Positions 11,806-22,866 of a DNA stretch of 64,000 nt are shown here, piece by piece (within the stretch, counting starts at the first letter, position 1; each line of letters begins with the position of its first letter). This DNA is from Adiantum capillus-veneris (lineage: Eukaryota > Streptophyta > Polypodiopsida > Polypodiales > Pteridaceae), in NCBI GenBank assembly GCA_014529385.2, contig CM043953.1, positions 83,121,838-83,185,837 of the forward strand, read 5' to 3'. Made by a program: the position numbers and the translations under genes. The notes under the pieces were generated by a model. It was not told where the DNA came from, did not search any database, and saw only the letters and a list, made by a program, of their open reading frames with translations.

Positions 11806-12180
11806 CTAATGTAGCATTGTAAGTGTTGACAAGGTTAATACTATCCTTAAGTTGGATTCCTTGCATCCATCTAGCATCTTCAAAAGGATAATTTTTGAAC
11901 TTAATAAGATACCGTTGGATAATAGTACCTTGCCTTCATGCCGAAGGATAGCTTCGGGTTCTAGCACCTCTTCTTGGTCTTCGATTTCGGGAGGGTCTTC
12001 AATAATTGGTTCCTTTGGAGGATCTCCTTTGTAGGGCTTAAGTAAGCTCACATGAAAAGCATTGTGTATGATCCAATGGTTAGGCCACCTCATTGATTGG
12101 CTTCAAAATTTGAAAAGGACCATAGTATCCTCAATCGAACCTTAGGAAACTTAAGTAAGACCCAATCATTTTCTTTGAAC
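11806..12180 (-). pseudogene. gypsy integrase C-terminus and chromodomain (frameshifted)
   Basis: The frame contains the typical post-integrase block NHWIIHNAFHVSLLKPYKG, then an acidic linker and VLEPEAILRHEGKV, the beginning of a chromodomain. A shift into another minus frame near 11930 gives RYLIKFKNYPFEDARWM, the conserved chromodomain middle (compare the general pattern YLVKWKGYP..EATWE). Chromodomains of this class bias integration toward particular chromatin. One frameshift breaks it here. Confidence 0.8.
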
Positions 12181-12201
12181 GTTAAGCCCCTTCTGTGCTT
12201 G

Positions 12202-13060
12202 TCAGTAGATAGCAGCTTTTTGCCTTAGTTGAGAGATGGATATAGCCTCCTTAATCTTTTGAAAAGATGCTTGCATGTCACGGCTATACTCATCGACGGC
12301 AGCGAAGATCTTTCCATGTACTTTAAGTAGCAAGGTACTTCCCTCTATGATTTCAAAATGTGCTTTTCCCGTAGAAGTATGGATAGTATTATTATACACA
12401 CACTCTACAAGAGGTAAGTACTTTTCCCATTGTGAGCGTTTATCTACTTCTGTAACATAGGTCTTTAGTAGATCAAGAATCATAAGATTGGATATCTCAC
12501 TTTGGCCATCTATTTGTGGGTGATAGGCCGAAGAGAAATTCAATCTTGTACCTAGATTTTTGAAGAGACCTTTCCAAAAATTACTAGTCATTCTAGGATC
12601 TCTATCTGATACAATGGATGTTGGCAATCCATGGTGTTTGAAAATCTGGGATATAAAGAGAGTTGCCATTTGGTGTGCCTTAATAGTCTTCTTGACAGAG
12701 ATAAAGTGTGCTTGCTTGCTAAACCTGTTGACTATTGTCCATATTCCTATATTCCCATGGATAGACTTAGGTAATCCAAAGATAAAATCCATGGATATAC
12801 TCTCCCATGGTGAATTAGGGATTGGCAATGGCTGGAGTAATTCACGTTGCTTCCCTCCATCATACTTGGTCTTTTGGCATACCACACATTTTGAAACATA
12901 CTCTTGTATGTCCACTTTCATGGTAGGCCAATAAAAGTACGTCTCTATGCCTCAAAGATTAGATTTAATGCCTCTATGCCCCGCATTGGGAGGAGCATGG
13001 GATTCATACATGACTTTCTCACGAAGGGAGCCCGGGGGATTCACTCTATATATAAAGCGG
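12202..13060 (-). pseudogene. gypsy integrase
   Basis: The N-terminal HHCC zinc finger can be followed in the frame upstream (APPNAGHRGIKSN, then CVVCQKTK), with one stop between 12921 and 12965. The core has MDFIFGLPKS (first Asp), IVSDRDPRMTS (second Asp), and DGQSEISN with the catalytic Glu, the DD35E pattern. It inserts the cDNA into the genome. The main frame is 239 codons and stops at 12202. It is otherwise the best preserved enzyme of this copy. Confidence 0.9.
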
Positions 13061-13069
13061 GACACCACC

Positions 13070-13628
13070 CACGAGTGGACAACTTTGACAAAACCCCTAT
13101 ATACGACTCATACTAGGAAATATGACCCCCATTTCTATGTTTATACGACAATCAATGCATAAAATTATCATACCCCTATCTTACATATAAAATTTAGGCC
13201 TCACATGATCTAACTGAGTAAAACTAGTCAAAGAGCGTTAAGCATAGTGACTGGCAACGTACTAAGGAACCACTTATGATGATAATTAGATGTACCCTCA
13301 ATGTGTCTTAGTTTGACTTTCAAACTATGTACCCACTCAGCTTAGACTCTAGCTACTCGTCCAACTCTGCCCCATATAAATTACTCAAAAAACATGGTCA
13401 TAAAGTTCTGCTAGGTTCTTTGTGTAAATTTGCATCTATAAAAACTCTTTACATCTATCATCTCTCAACAGATAAACTATAGTCACAAAACAAGAAATTT
13501 ATACAAAGCAGTGTTAGTTCTTGCATGGATCTTTGTAACTATTGACTCAAAAGTTCAAGGGAAGACTCTTTTGGGAAGCGATGATTTTGAAACACAAAAA
13601 ATTCCTCTCATTTTTCCCTTTTCTCACT

Positions 13629-13660
<32 letters not shown>

Positions 13661-13990
13661 CCTAACCAATAAATATGATACCCCCTCCCTTATTTTTAAG
13701 CTTGGGAGATAAATTATTGGGGGCATGCCCATAACTTATATGCTTATGTAACTTGTAAAAAAACACCCTTCCCTTGCACTTACGTGGTGTGGTAACTTGT
13801 AAAAACACCCTTCCCTTGCACTTACGTGGTGTGGTAAGTTTTTCATGGTGAATCCCCTGAGAAAGGGAGTGGGTAACACATAGCCTGTTGCCATGGAGAA
13901 GATAACCATCTTGCAAGGTGAATGGTTCCTCTTTCTTCCCCAAAGCAAGGGTGGTCAGTAGCATACTCATCTATCATAGAAGATAGATCA
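13070..13990 (-). other. spacer in pol of gypsy element 2, with poly-C tract
   Basis: Sequence between RNase H and integrase. It includes a pyrimidine run with about 28 consecutive C at 13630-13657 (G-run on the element strand) and a duplicated stretch of about 45 bp (13745-13785 and 13790-13835, sharing aaacacccttcccttgc). It probably represents decayed pol linker plus insertions. No domain recognised. Confidence 0.5.
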
Positions 13991-14000
13991 TTGTGAGTTT

Positions 14001-14450
14001 CTATAGACACAACATTAACTTTTGGTTGTCATGAAAGTGCATCAGCCACTTGATTATGCTTACCAGCAATGTGAGAAATGTGGCAGTTAAATTGCGAAAG
14101 AAAATTTTCCCACCTATTTGTTTGTTGGAAAGCTTTGTTTGCGTCATGAAGTACTTGAGACTTTGATGGTCTGTTCGTAAAATGAATAGAGTCCCCATAA
14201 ATAGTGCTTCCATGTGTCTAGGGCATGTAGAACTAACTAAAATCTCTTTCTCATAAATGCCCAATACCTGTTCATCCGTATTGAGCCTTCGGCTCTCTTA
14301 TGCTATGGCATGCCCTTCTTGAAGCAAGATTGCTCCAAGGCAATCACCACAAGCATCACATTGGACCTCAAATGGCTTTGAGAGATCTAGAAGCATGAGA
14401 ACCGGTTGAGAGGTAAGCTTCTCTTTGAGCTTGTCAAAAGATTATTGCTC
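14001..14450 (-). pseudogene. gypsy RNase H
   Basis: The frame 14264-14001 contains ALFMGTLFILRTDHQSLKYF, the conserved RNase H segment with TDHQSL. Upstream the minus strand continues with a DACGDCLGAILLQEGH-like stretch at about 14300-14390, interrupted by stops. RNase H removes the RNA strand during cDNA synthesis. At least two frame breaks. Confidence 0.8.
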
Positions 14451-15343
14451 TTTAGTAGTCCATGAATACTTAATGTTCTTCTTTGTTAAGTCATGTAATG
14501 GTCCTACTATTTGAGAAAATTTTGCTATGAAGCGTTTATAGTATGCCCACATACCAATAAAGCTCCTTAGCTCATGTAGATTCCTTGGACTAGGCCATGC
14601 TTTTATTACCTCTAACTTTGATGGATCCAGATTCCATATGGATACCATCTTGAGAGATAATATGACCTAAGTATTGAATCTCTTGAAGGAAAAATTCACT
14701 TTTCTTTTGGTTGATAAAAAGCTTGTTCTCCCTCAATGCTTGAAAAATCACTTGGAGATGTTTCTTGTGTTCCTCCAAGGACTTGGAGTAGATGATGATA
14801 ACATCAAAGAACAGTGAACTTGCAGTAGGGTCTAAATAGTTTCTCCATCAAACGATTGAATGTGATAGGTGCATTGGTCAAGCCAAAAGGCATGACTAGA
14901 TATTCATAAAGACCAAATGTGGTACGAAACGTGGTCTTTAGGATATCTTCCTCCACTATCCTTATTTGATGATAGCCACTTTTAAGGTCAATCCTACTGA
15001 AGTAGGTAGAGCCTTGTAGCTTATCAAACAGATCTTCAACCCGAGGTATGGGAAATTTGTTTTTGATAGTGATATGGTTTAGTGCGCGATAGTCCACACA
15101 CATGCGGTATGTACCATCTTTCTTTTGCACTAAAAGGACTGGAGAACAAAAGGGAGAGGAGCTAGGCCTCACCATCCCTTTGTCTACAAATTCTTGTACT
15201 TGCCTCATAATCTCCTCTTGTTGAGCTTGGGAAAATCGATAAGGATGCTTGTTAGGCGGTGAGCTTCCAGATAGGAGCTCAATTTGATGGTCATCATCCC
15301 CTCGGTTTGGAGGCAAGTCCATAGGGATATCATTGATGAACAC
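14442..15343 (-). pseudogene. gypsy reverse transcriptase
   Basis: The frame 15343-14804 holds the RT fingers and palm: [52 protein letters not shown] with the first catalytic Asp, and [17 protein letters not shown]. It breaks exactly where the F-x-DD motif should follow. The next frame resumes with DVIIIYSKSLEEH, missing one Asp position. Thumb and connection follow in two more frames (14778-14590: NQKKSEFFLQEIQYLGHI; 14648-14442: RSFIGMWAYYKRFI). The copy cannot make active RT. Confidence 0.9.
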
Positions 15344-15401
15344 ATCTTGATGATCCTTTTAGAAAGTTAGACAAGTCTAACTCTTCTTGATCGCTACCAT
15401 T

Positions 15402-15920
15402 TTAACTTGATAAACCATTAGCGTCATTAGTGGATTCTTTGACAAAAATCATGTACGCAAAGATCGAGCTTTTCATTGACTTATCAAAAGCTGGTGGATT
15501 TACAAGTGGTATAGTACGACCAGATTCATTAGCATCTATATACATGTTATTTCCCCTATAGGTGAAGTAGATTCTCCTTTTAGGGAACTTCATGTTGGCA
15601 TCCATGCAATCAAACCATGGCGCCCCTAGGATAGCATCCTCATTTTGGAGAGGAGAGATGAAAAAGTCTTCTTTGTCGACATAGCTTTGGACATGAAGCC
15701 TCAACTTCCCAATCAAGGGAGTAACGGAGGCTCACTGTCCCTTGAAAGCTGTGTCAACCATTACGATATCTCCCATCTCAAAAGATTGAATGCCCAACTT
15801 GGTGGCCAACTCCATTGATATGAAGTTGTGAGTAGAGCCAGGGTCAAACAAGATGAAGGCATCATGCTCCCTTACGTTTTCCCAAGCATAGGAGAGAGGT
15901 GATCCTTTTACAATGAGCAT
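15402..15920 (-). pseudogene. gypsy aspartic protease
   Basis: Two minus frames in series. 15920-15732 contains FILFDPGSTHNFIS, the retropepsin active-site block in its D-P-G-S-T form, and LATKLGI. A stop (TGA) follows at GQ, then 15716-15402 continues with ILGAPWF, the flap-distal ILG motif. Protease cleaves the Gag-Pol polyprotein. One nonsense codon between the halves. Confidence 0.85.
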
Positions 15921-16740
15921 CCTCTTTTGGAAGCTCTAGGAGTCTCATTGCGAGCATTTCTTTTGGGGCAAGAATGATAACCATGTCCTTGCTCCCCACA
16001 CTTAAAACATTTGTGATTCTTGCAAAAAGTTTCAAGCTCTTCAGGAGAGAGTTTATTTTTACCTTTGTAAACTCCTTTCTCCTTGGACCGATTGTTGTTG
16101 TTGTTGTTGGAATGGCCTTGGAAATAATTTTGGGCATTAATTTTTCTCTTTGCATCACTTTTTTCTTTATTTTCCATGGGCTTGACATTCCGTCTAGCCC
16201 CTTGTTGGAGATTTATACGCGAAGCAACCATGGTATGGTGGATTACTTTGCTGATAGAACTAGGCCATTGAGAGTCGACATACTTCACCATCTCTTCAGG
16301 TAATCCCACACAAAGTTGTTGGTTTGGCTCAGCAAAGTCTATCTTTTGAAAAACAGTAGCCTTGAGATGTAAATCCCAAAACTTGTCCACATATTTGTGC
16401 ATAGACTCATGAGAGAGAAGCCTCAAACTCTTCCATTGGGTGAGCACTTTGTCCTTTGCATTGCTTGCAAGGAATTGCTTCATGATGGAAACTCATAGAG
16501 TTTTCCATGTCTTTGGGGCTTCGTTGCTGCCACGAAGGCTAGCCCACCATTGATGAGCCGATTTTTGGAAGTGCACAACTACATGGTGTATCTTGGAGGA
16601 CTCCGTGAAGCCCTCGTCTCTAAAGGCCGCATCAAATTGTTGGATGAAGGCCAATACTTTGTCGATAGCACCAAAGGTTCCATCATAGGTGAGAAAAGAG
16701 ATACTCTTTCCTCCCTCTTTGAACTTCTTTAGCTTTTGTG
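15908..16740 (-). pseudogene. gypsy gag, capsid and nucleocapsid
   Basis: An open frame of 191 codons (16483-15908) extends upstream past a single stop near 16488 into QWWASLRGSN and FIQQFDAAFRDEGF. It ends in the CCHC knuckle CFKCGEQGHGYHSC. The capsid repeat words WKSLRLLSHESMHKYVDKFW match element 1. Same role as in element 1. One nonsense codon here. Confidence 0.85.
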
Positions 16741-16811
16741 GCCTTCGCCATGCAGGGTAAGATTTGCGATGTCCTCCCCTCTTGTATTCTCTAGGAGAAT
16801 AGCCATAGCTT

Positions 16812-17306
16812 TCATCGGTAGAGGAGGAAGGTAAAGAAGAAGGAGAAGAGGGTGACCTCTTCCTTGCCCTTTTCTTCTTTTTGTTTCCTCTCTTCCCTTT
16901 TGGAGTGATGAGGAGAAGGACTACGGGTTAACCGTTTCCTCTTGGGAGGAACTGGTGATTGTTTAGTCCGCCTTCTTCGTGGAGCCACATCTTCGGAGGA
17001 ACTTAGGGATTCATTACTTTCTTGATCTTTGGATTCCTCCTCTCCTATGGGAGACAATCGTCTTTTGGGGGTCTCATCAAGAGGCCTCCTAAGGTCTCTC
17101 TCCTCTTGGAGAGGAAAGGAAATCCCATAAGCACGAAGTTGTTGAGTAACTTCGGCTTTCAAAGCGGGGTTGCCCATAGCTTGTTGCAACCTAATAAAAA
17201 GATAATTAACAAACATGGGGACAAAATTAGCACCTTCATATGCACCTTCATATGCAAAATCAAAGTTTTCAATGTTCATTCTACTCTCTTGGTTATTTTC
17301 ATCCAT
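16812..17306 (-). pseudogene. gypsy gag N-terminus
   Basis: Starts at the ATG 17306-17304 (MDENNQESRMN) about 400 bp after the primer site. It contains LQQAMGNPALKAEV and a long basic, serine-rich linker (APRRRRTKQSPVPPKRKR). It goes out of frame near 16860, before the capsid part. Together with 15908-16740 it makes one gag of about 460 residues. Confidence 0.8.
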
Positions 17307-17710
17307 GTTAATTAAACTTATGTGTTTACTTAGTGTATGATTTAGCAATTCAAAATCTTAGTTGCTACTCCTCTTATAAGGCCTTTGAAAATAGGCACTT
17401 AAGTATCTACACCCACGGCTCGAATTGGTTAATTATAGAGAGTAGTGGAGTGGGTCTAACATAGAGAAGTTGCCGAGGGATAGTTTCTTTCGGACTTCTT
17501 ATGGCTCAATAATGGTAAAGCCATAGGCAAGTTTAAGAAGACTCCATTATTAAGAACAAATCTCCCGAGGTGTGCACCATATCCCACAAAGTGGGCTCAA
17601 CAAAACCAATAATAGATCCCAGTCCCACTTACCCTAATATATTTAACAAAATCAACCATTAATAGGCTACTTAAGGACCTCTCTTCTTAAGCAAGAAAAG
17701 TGAACCAAAT

Positions 17711-17722
17711 GCTTTGATACCA
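17711..17722 (-). other. primer-binding site of gypsy element 2
   Basis: The plus strand gctttgatacca gives TGGTATCAAAGC on the element strand, one base off the initiator-Met tRNA complement. It lies one base inside the LTR. Confidence 0.85.
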
Positions 17723-17723
17723 A

Positions 17724-19113
17724 TGTAATGCAAATGGCCTATGCACTTTGAGAATAGAGGAATTAAGAGAATTAGAGTGAGCATTTTTGTGAGATTACTT
17801 TGAGAACTTGGAGGGTGAACTTAATTGATGGTAGCAACATAAACATAGTACTTAATTAACTTGGCATGAACAATACTTTTGCAAGAGAGATAATATTAGA
17901 GAACATGACAATAGATGAGGACTGGATTTACTTGGAGCCGGTCCCCCCTCCAAAAGGCGTTTGTATTATAGATTCTCCCATCAAGAGAGAATTTGTTACA
18001 ATACAATCTTTGTGTCCTTTGTGACCTTGGTGATGCTATGAAGATGGAAAGCTTCATGCATCACGAGCTTAACATAAAATTTGCAAAAATCATTAACTAT
18101 CCCAAGCCTCAGTCCCAAGGTCTCAAACACCTTCAAAGGTGGAGAGAGCTAGCAGGGAAGAGGAAGAAGAAACATTCCATACGAGAAAGAAATAGTTCCT
18201 CACTTATCATCACACTTCTTGCTGCGCATAGCATAATAGCATAGTCATTAAGATGAAGAAGATGGCAAGCTTAAGCATTGAAGCATGGCTCTTGGTTGGA
18301 TTTGCATTCCATATCCAAGAGTGTTGGTGTAGGCTCTCCACTTCTCAACAAACTTGGAGAAGGAGATGGAGCTCTTGCATTTTGCAATCAACACAATGAG
18401 AGAATGTGTGTGTGTGTGTGTGTGTGTGTTGGAGAGTATACCCCCCCCCCCCCCCTCTCACGCTTGGTCCACACCTCTCTCTCTCTCTCTTGTATTATTT
18501 TATTATTTCCTTTGGACATGTGTCCTCTTTTTCCTCTTTTGAGAGAAAGAACTTAATTATTTATTTTTATGTATCTAAATTCTCATTGGACCCCTTGAGA
18601 CCTAACCAATAGCATTCAAGCACATCATGAGGGCCACATGTGGAGGATCATTTGAACATGTGTCTTTTATGTTTATTAAGTCATTTGGTTGAATGGAATA
18701 CTTCAAGGACTTATTCAATCAAGCAAGCATGTGTCTTTTATGCTTATTAAGTCATTTAGTTTAATGGGACAAGGTTCCCACATTCACTTTAAGCGTCTTA
18801 GCACCTCATGCTTGGGTACGATTTATACCTCGAGGTTAGCCCTAGATTGCAGAAGGTCAAAGGACTTTTTAACACAACCTTTTGGAGGTCTTTAATGAAG
18901 CTAAACCTAAGGTCTTTTAAGCTCCATTAGGTTGCATTTCTCTTTGACAGACCATCTCTCATTTGGACCCCTTTACCATTGGCCCTGTGTTGAGATAGAT
19001 CCGTAAGCACATGTCTATATTCTAACCCTTTTTCCCGTTTATTATCCCACATTAAATGATCATTTTAATATGTGAAAATCATTTGGGTTGGTTAGATATT
19101 AGATTTTATGACA
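17724..19113 (-). repeat. 5' LTR of gypsy element 2
   Basis: Bounded by tgtaatgc and tttatgaca, 1390 bp. It carries a (TG)n run (about 18404-18430), poly-C, and a short CT run, all polymorphic in length against the other LTR, and the deletion of about 100 bp near 18770. Confidence 0.95.
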
Positions 19114-19118
19114 GCAAC
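19114..19118. other. target site duplication, right copy (gcaac)
   Basis: Identical to 9936-9940 and adjacent to the outer LTR end. Confidence 0.9.
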
Positions 19119-19136
19119 TCAGCTTCCACAACTAAA

Positions 19137-19172
19137 TAGTCATTAGGAGAAATATGAACCTTCCATGGGCCT
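19137..19172. repeat. left terminal inverted repeat of the H3 transposon
   Basis: The sequence cattaggagaaatatgaac, followed by cttccatgggcc, pairs with the reverse complement of the right end with several mismatches. The same block ends the relative at 37926-37965. Confidence 0.7.
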
Positions 19173-19750
19173 TGTAAGGAATCCTAATTTTTAGGGATTA
19201 AGGCTAATGTTGTGTGGGGTTTAGGGGGAAAGGACATTGAAGAAGGTAGTTTTGAGTAGGCTTTTCTAGCCTTTTTTTAAGACAAATGTAGGATGTGGAC
19301 CTAAAGGGTTACTTTCTCTCTCTAGCTTTTTTTAAAGTGAAGGAAGCATAGGGGTGTGTCCACATCAGCAAAAACGTGGGTCTCAAAGAGACAAAATTTG
19401 ACTTTTTAAAAAAAATTCATTTTTACTTGTTTCTAACTTAAAACTCCCTCCCAACATATATACATATCCAAAATTCATTTTTTGACCCATTTTTTAACCC
19501 ACAAGCTTAGAAAGTCCATTTTTTCAAAACTCTTTTCCCCCAAAAAGTAATAAACATTTTGTTCTCTTCTCCTCCTCCCTCCTCCCTCCTCTCTCTCTCT
19601 CCCTCTCCTCTCCCTCCCTACCCCTACCTTCCTCCTCCTCCCCAATCTCTCCCTCCTCCCCCTCCCTCCTTCTCTCCTCCCATCTTCCTCAATCTCTCTA
19701 CCCTTCCCCCTCTATCTTTTCATCATTTGCTTCCTCACGCAACAGCTTCC
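19173..19750. other. left subterminal region of the H3 transposon
   Basis: No coding. The stretch 'atcagcaaaaacgtgggtc' (about 19358) onward recurs at 32626, so about 400 bp before the first ATG is conserved between copies. A strongly CT-rich leader (19559-19740) precedes the ATG at 19751 and may be the 5' untranslated region. Confidence 0.6.
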
Positions 19751-22689
19751 ATGGTGCTCATGGACATCACAAATGGTTTTCTTCCACCACCACGTACTCC
19801 GCACACCAAAAGAATACATATTCGCTTACCCACGATATTTGCACAGAAGACCACTAGTGAAGGTGATCAAAGGTCATCACAGGAACGTCGCACCACTTGT
19901 GAGACCAATGTTGACATTTGGGTGGATGGCCATTTGTACCCTTACGATCCTATAAGCCGCTTTCATCCACCGTTTAATAACCTTTCCACATTTCTTTAAT
20001 TTCTTGGGAGGGGAGAAGCAGGCTTGTTAGGCTATTGCAAGCGGTTGTGTATGGGTGAAGGTGCTTCTTTGCATATGTGGATGCACGAATGTCAAGCTCT
20101 TCACCTCAAGATGACAGCATTACAAGAGAGTGTTGCCTCTTCAGAGAGGGTAGTTAAAACTCTTGAACAACAAATGCAAGAAAAGGAGTCCCACATCCAG
20201 AAGCTTACCAACACCATCACATCCAGAAGCTTACCAACACCATCACATACTTGAAAGAAACACCCCTTGGTGCAAGAGAACGCAAACGCACGTATTCATC
20301 CATTGAAACTCTTGCACATTCGGGAGGAGTACGCAAACAACGAGTTACAACCACAAGGTGATTTGGTCTTTACTTGCATGATGCATTCTTACTTCACACT
20401 ATTTTCTAACATTTATGTTTATTTGTTGCTAGAAACTTCATCCAGGAGGCATGCGGTGGAACAAGCCAAGATGATCGAGTCAACCTTGTCACTAGTTGTC
20501 TCAATACCCAGGACGTGATTTCTGTCTTACAATCACCTGAAGGTAAGCACATTCAGGATGCAGTCACCAAGGACCTTATGCATAAATTAAGAAATGTGGT
20601 TAGTGATGATGACGTTCAACAAGCTTGTGATGAGGCTGGAATCAGCACCAAAGCCTATCAGGCTATTTTCCAACTCCTAAAGGATGCCCTCAAAGAACAT
20701 GGCATTGTGGAAAACCTATTTCCCGTTCCTCACAAGGTCAAGCTCGCAAAGAAGGTCACAAACGAAGATGTGTTCTCCCGCATTGGGACATACCTACACA
20801 TTGAGGACACAATGCCAACCTCCCTTTATGCTTTGTGCGCAACAAAGACAAGGGGAAAAGGTAAGAAACAATCCATTAGACCTTCGGAGAAGGGCTTTCC
20901 TTACACAACGTGGAACAATATTTTCGTGGATCTTAGAAGGCTTCAAGAAGCCATGCTTAGATTTTATGAGTTACCTCAAGAAGGTGACACACTTTACTTT
21001 TTTCTTTGGTATTATTCTTATCATAGACTCTGAAGTTTAAGGTCTTAGCACTATTTATTTTGTAGTGCTTGGCACAAAAGTCGCTTTTGTGCTGAAACTC
21101 GATGAGTGTCAAATAGTGAAAGGCCAAAGGTTAGAGAGGCTAAGTGTCACTCTAATGAACGAGGCCCTTTTGCAAACCAAGCGAAGGGATTCAGTCAAGC
21201 CATCTCCCACCCCATCTTTTAGCGTGCAATCAGAGAAAGACATTTGGTGGTTGGGTGCTATTGAGGTGCCCAAAGAGACCAATGGAGTACTTTCATGGAT
21301 TTTTGAGAGAACTCCATGGATCACAGAAGTAATACACTCCCAAATTGCAAGTCAGAAGTTGGAGATTGAGGGTTTTGGTAGTTATGATATGGAGTGGCAC
21401 TTAGGTGAGCATTTGAAGACCATAAAGTGTTTGCTTGGCTGCAAACAAGGGGCTTCTTCTCTCATGCCTTGTCCATTTTGCACTCGAGGGTACAAACCTC
21501 ATGGAAAAAAATAACATAAGAGCACTACAAAGGCCAGTTCCATGCTTCCATGGCAAGGGCATGGAGAAAAAGGGTTAGATTGTCGTGATTTCGGAGATGA
21601 AGGTAGAGAATGGGAAGCATCTATTCTGAGATGTCCCATGCTCAATGCCCCAGACCGTGATCAAAAGGACCACGCTTGGAATCCAATCTTTCGATTTCCT
21701 CTATCGAATGTATATTTTTGTACATTACACGCATTCATGCGCATTTTTGATAGGCTTTTGAAGCTCCACATTGACTATGCTTTCACAATGAAACCGTTGG
21801 AAAAGTCCCAGGAAGCGATCGAAAGAGTGGAGGTACTCTTGAATTCCATTGGCTATCACGGTGGAAATGTGTCTATCGTTGCTGCAAAGAACAGAGAGGA
21901 GGCCCATGAAATTGCTCAACAAGTGTCAATGAGTGGACAAAAAGATAGACACTTTTTTAATACAGTTTCCCAAGGAAAGACAAGTCGATATGATGCTCAA
22001 AACAGCTCCAACCAGCAGGCAGGTAACCTTTGGGAGCTTTGGAAGGAGTTATGCAAAGCTACTACCGACAATGATTCAAATGACGAGCTTGCAAACGAGC
22101 GCAAGAAAGTTTGGGTACATTTTGATAAAATGGTCAAGCTTATGGTCCTTAACAGCACAACAAAAGAACAACGCCAATCATTTCAAGAAGCCTTGGCGGA
22201 TTTTACCAAGGTCTTCACCCTTTCTTGGGGTGAAAATAACATCACACATTACATGGTAAGTCATTTTACATGGTGTATTCATTACAAGGGATTGTTTTTA
22301 TTTAATAATGTGGATCGTTTACTCATGTGAACAGCATATCTTGTTTGCGCATGGTGCATTTTTTATGCACAAGTATGGATCGCTTGAAATTTTTAGCACT
22401 CAAGGCATGGAGAAGTCCCATTATCGAGCAAGGGGAGTGTACTTCAAAAATACTCGACATGGTGGTGCAATGGTGCAATCCAATTATTTGGAGGAGATAT
22501 TCAATTAGTTTTTTCGCACAACATTTGCTCGTAAGCTCACAATGGAGCGTGCGCGACAATCCAAGATTGCTATTGAAGTGCGGAAATGGAGTCGTCAAGA
22601 GCATAGCAACAAGTGGCAAATGTCGCAAGGTCCCACCAAGCATGCTGCATGGCGGCAATGCAGAGTGCGACAAGGATCAAAGTGAATAC
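19751..22689 (+). pseudogene. transposase-like gene, at least four exons, unassigned family
   Basis: Starts at ATG 19751 (MVLMDITNGFLPPPRTPHTK). A coiled-coil stretch (VKTLEQQMQEKESHIQKLTN) follows near 20150. Introns with GT/AG ends and matching phase: 20358-20432, 20984-21065, 22256-22334. The catalytic part has KLDECQIV, EWHLGEHLKTIKCLLG followed by the cysteine pair CPFC, then LHAFMRIFDRLLKLHID. After the last intron come THYM/HILFAHGAFF and FSTQGMEKSHYRARGVYF. The D..D..E-like order (LDE, a DLK-type motif, QGMEK) resembles a transposase, but I cannot name the superfamily; the usual Asp before LK is His here. Breaks: TAA at 19997, a 26-bp duplication frameshift at 20220, TAA at 21512, TAG at 22506. 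Confidence 0.7.
20194..20245 (+). repeat. 26-bp tandem duplication causing a frameshift
   Basis: The unit beginning catccagaagcttacc occurs at 20194-20219 and again at 20220-20245. 26 is not a multiple of three. The relative at 33370-33420 has one unit and keeps the frame into 'YLKETPLGAR', so the duplication is a recent lesion in this copy. Confidence 0.9.
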
Positions 22690-22866
22690 TACGCGAGTCA
22701 CTAAACGTGAACGCAGGGTCCAACTCTTAGCGACATGTTTATTTAAAACATAATACTTAAAAAAAAAATAGTGTGAGCAGGGCCCTTTTTAAATGGGCCC
22801 TTATAAATATTGCATGCTCTCATAAACCACTCATTTCTTAAGAACATGTGAGCTCTTACCAACGAA
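22690..22866 (+). promoter_or_regulatory. promoter region of the H3-like gene
   Basis: Between the transposase-like gene and the H3-like ATG. A TATA box ttataaatat lies at 22801-22810, about 57 bp before the ATG. Two gggccc palindromes at 22780-22785 and 22795-22800 sit immediately upstream; plant TCP-type factors are known to bind GGGCCC-like sites. This suggests a separate transcript rather than read-through from the transposase. Confidence 0.55.

Larger units (their letters stand above)
9936..19118 (-). mobile_element. complete Ty3/gypsy chromovirus with target duplication
   Basis: Minus strand order: LTR (17724-19113), primer-binding site, gag, protease, RT, RNase H, integrase, chromodomain, polypurine tract, LTR (9941-11443). 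The direct repeat gcaac occurs immediately outside both ends (9936-9940 and 19114-19118), which is the 5-bp duplication made by a retroviral-type integrase. The RT-before-integrase order and integrase C-terminal chromodomain place it with Ty3/gypsy chromoviruses. All open frames are interrupted, so the copy is dead, but its two LTRs are still very similar. It inserted about 20 bp left of the histone-bearing transposon. Confidence 0.95.

Noticed and set aside
13547-13732. Glycine-run protein
   Set aside because: Translation of the poly-C tract at 13630-13657.
19559-19750. Proline/serine-rich N-terminal extension of the transposase
   Set aside because: The stretch is a CT-rich leader with no ATG supporting it; the conserved start is the ATG at 19751, also present in the related copy at 33014.
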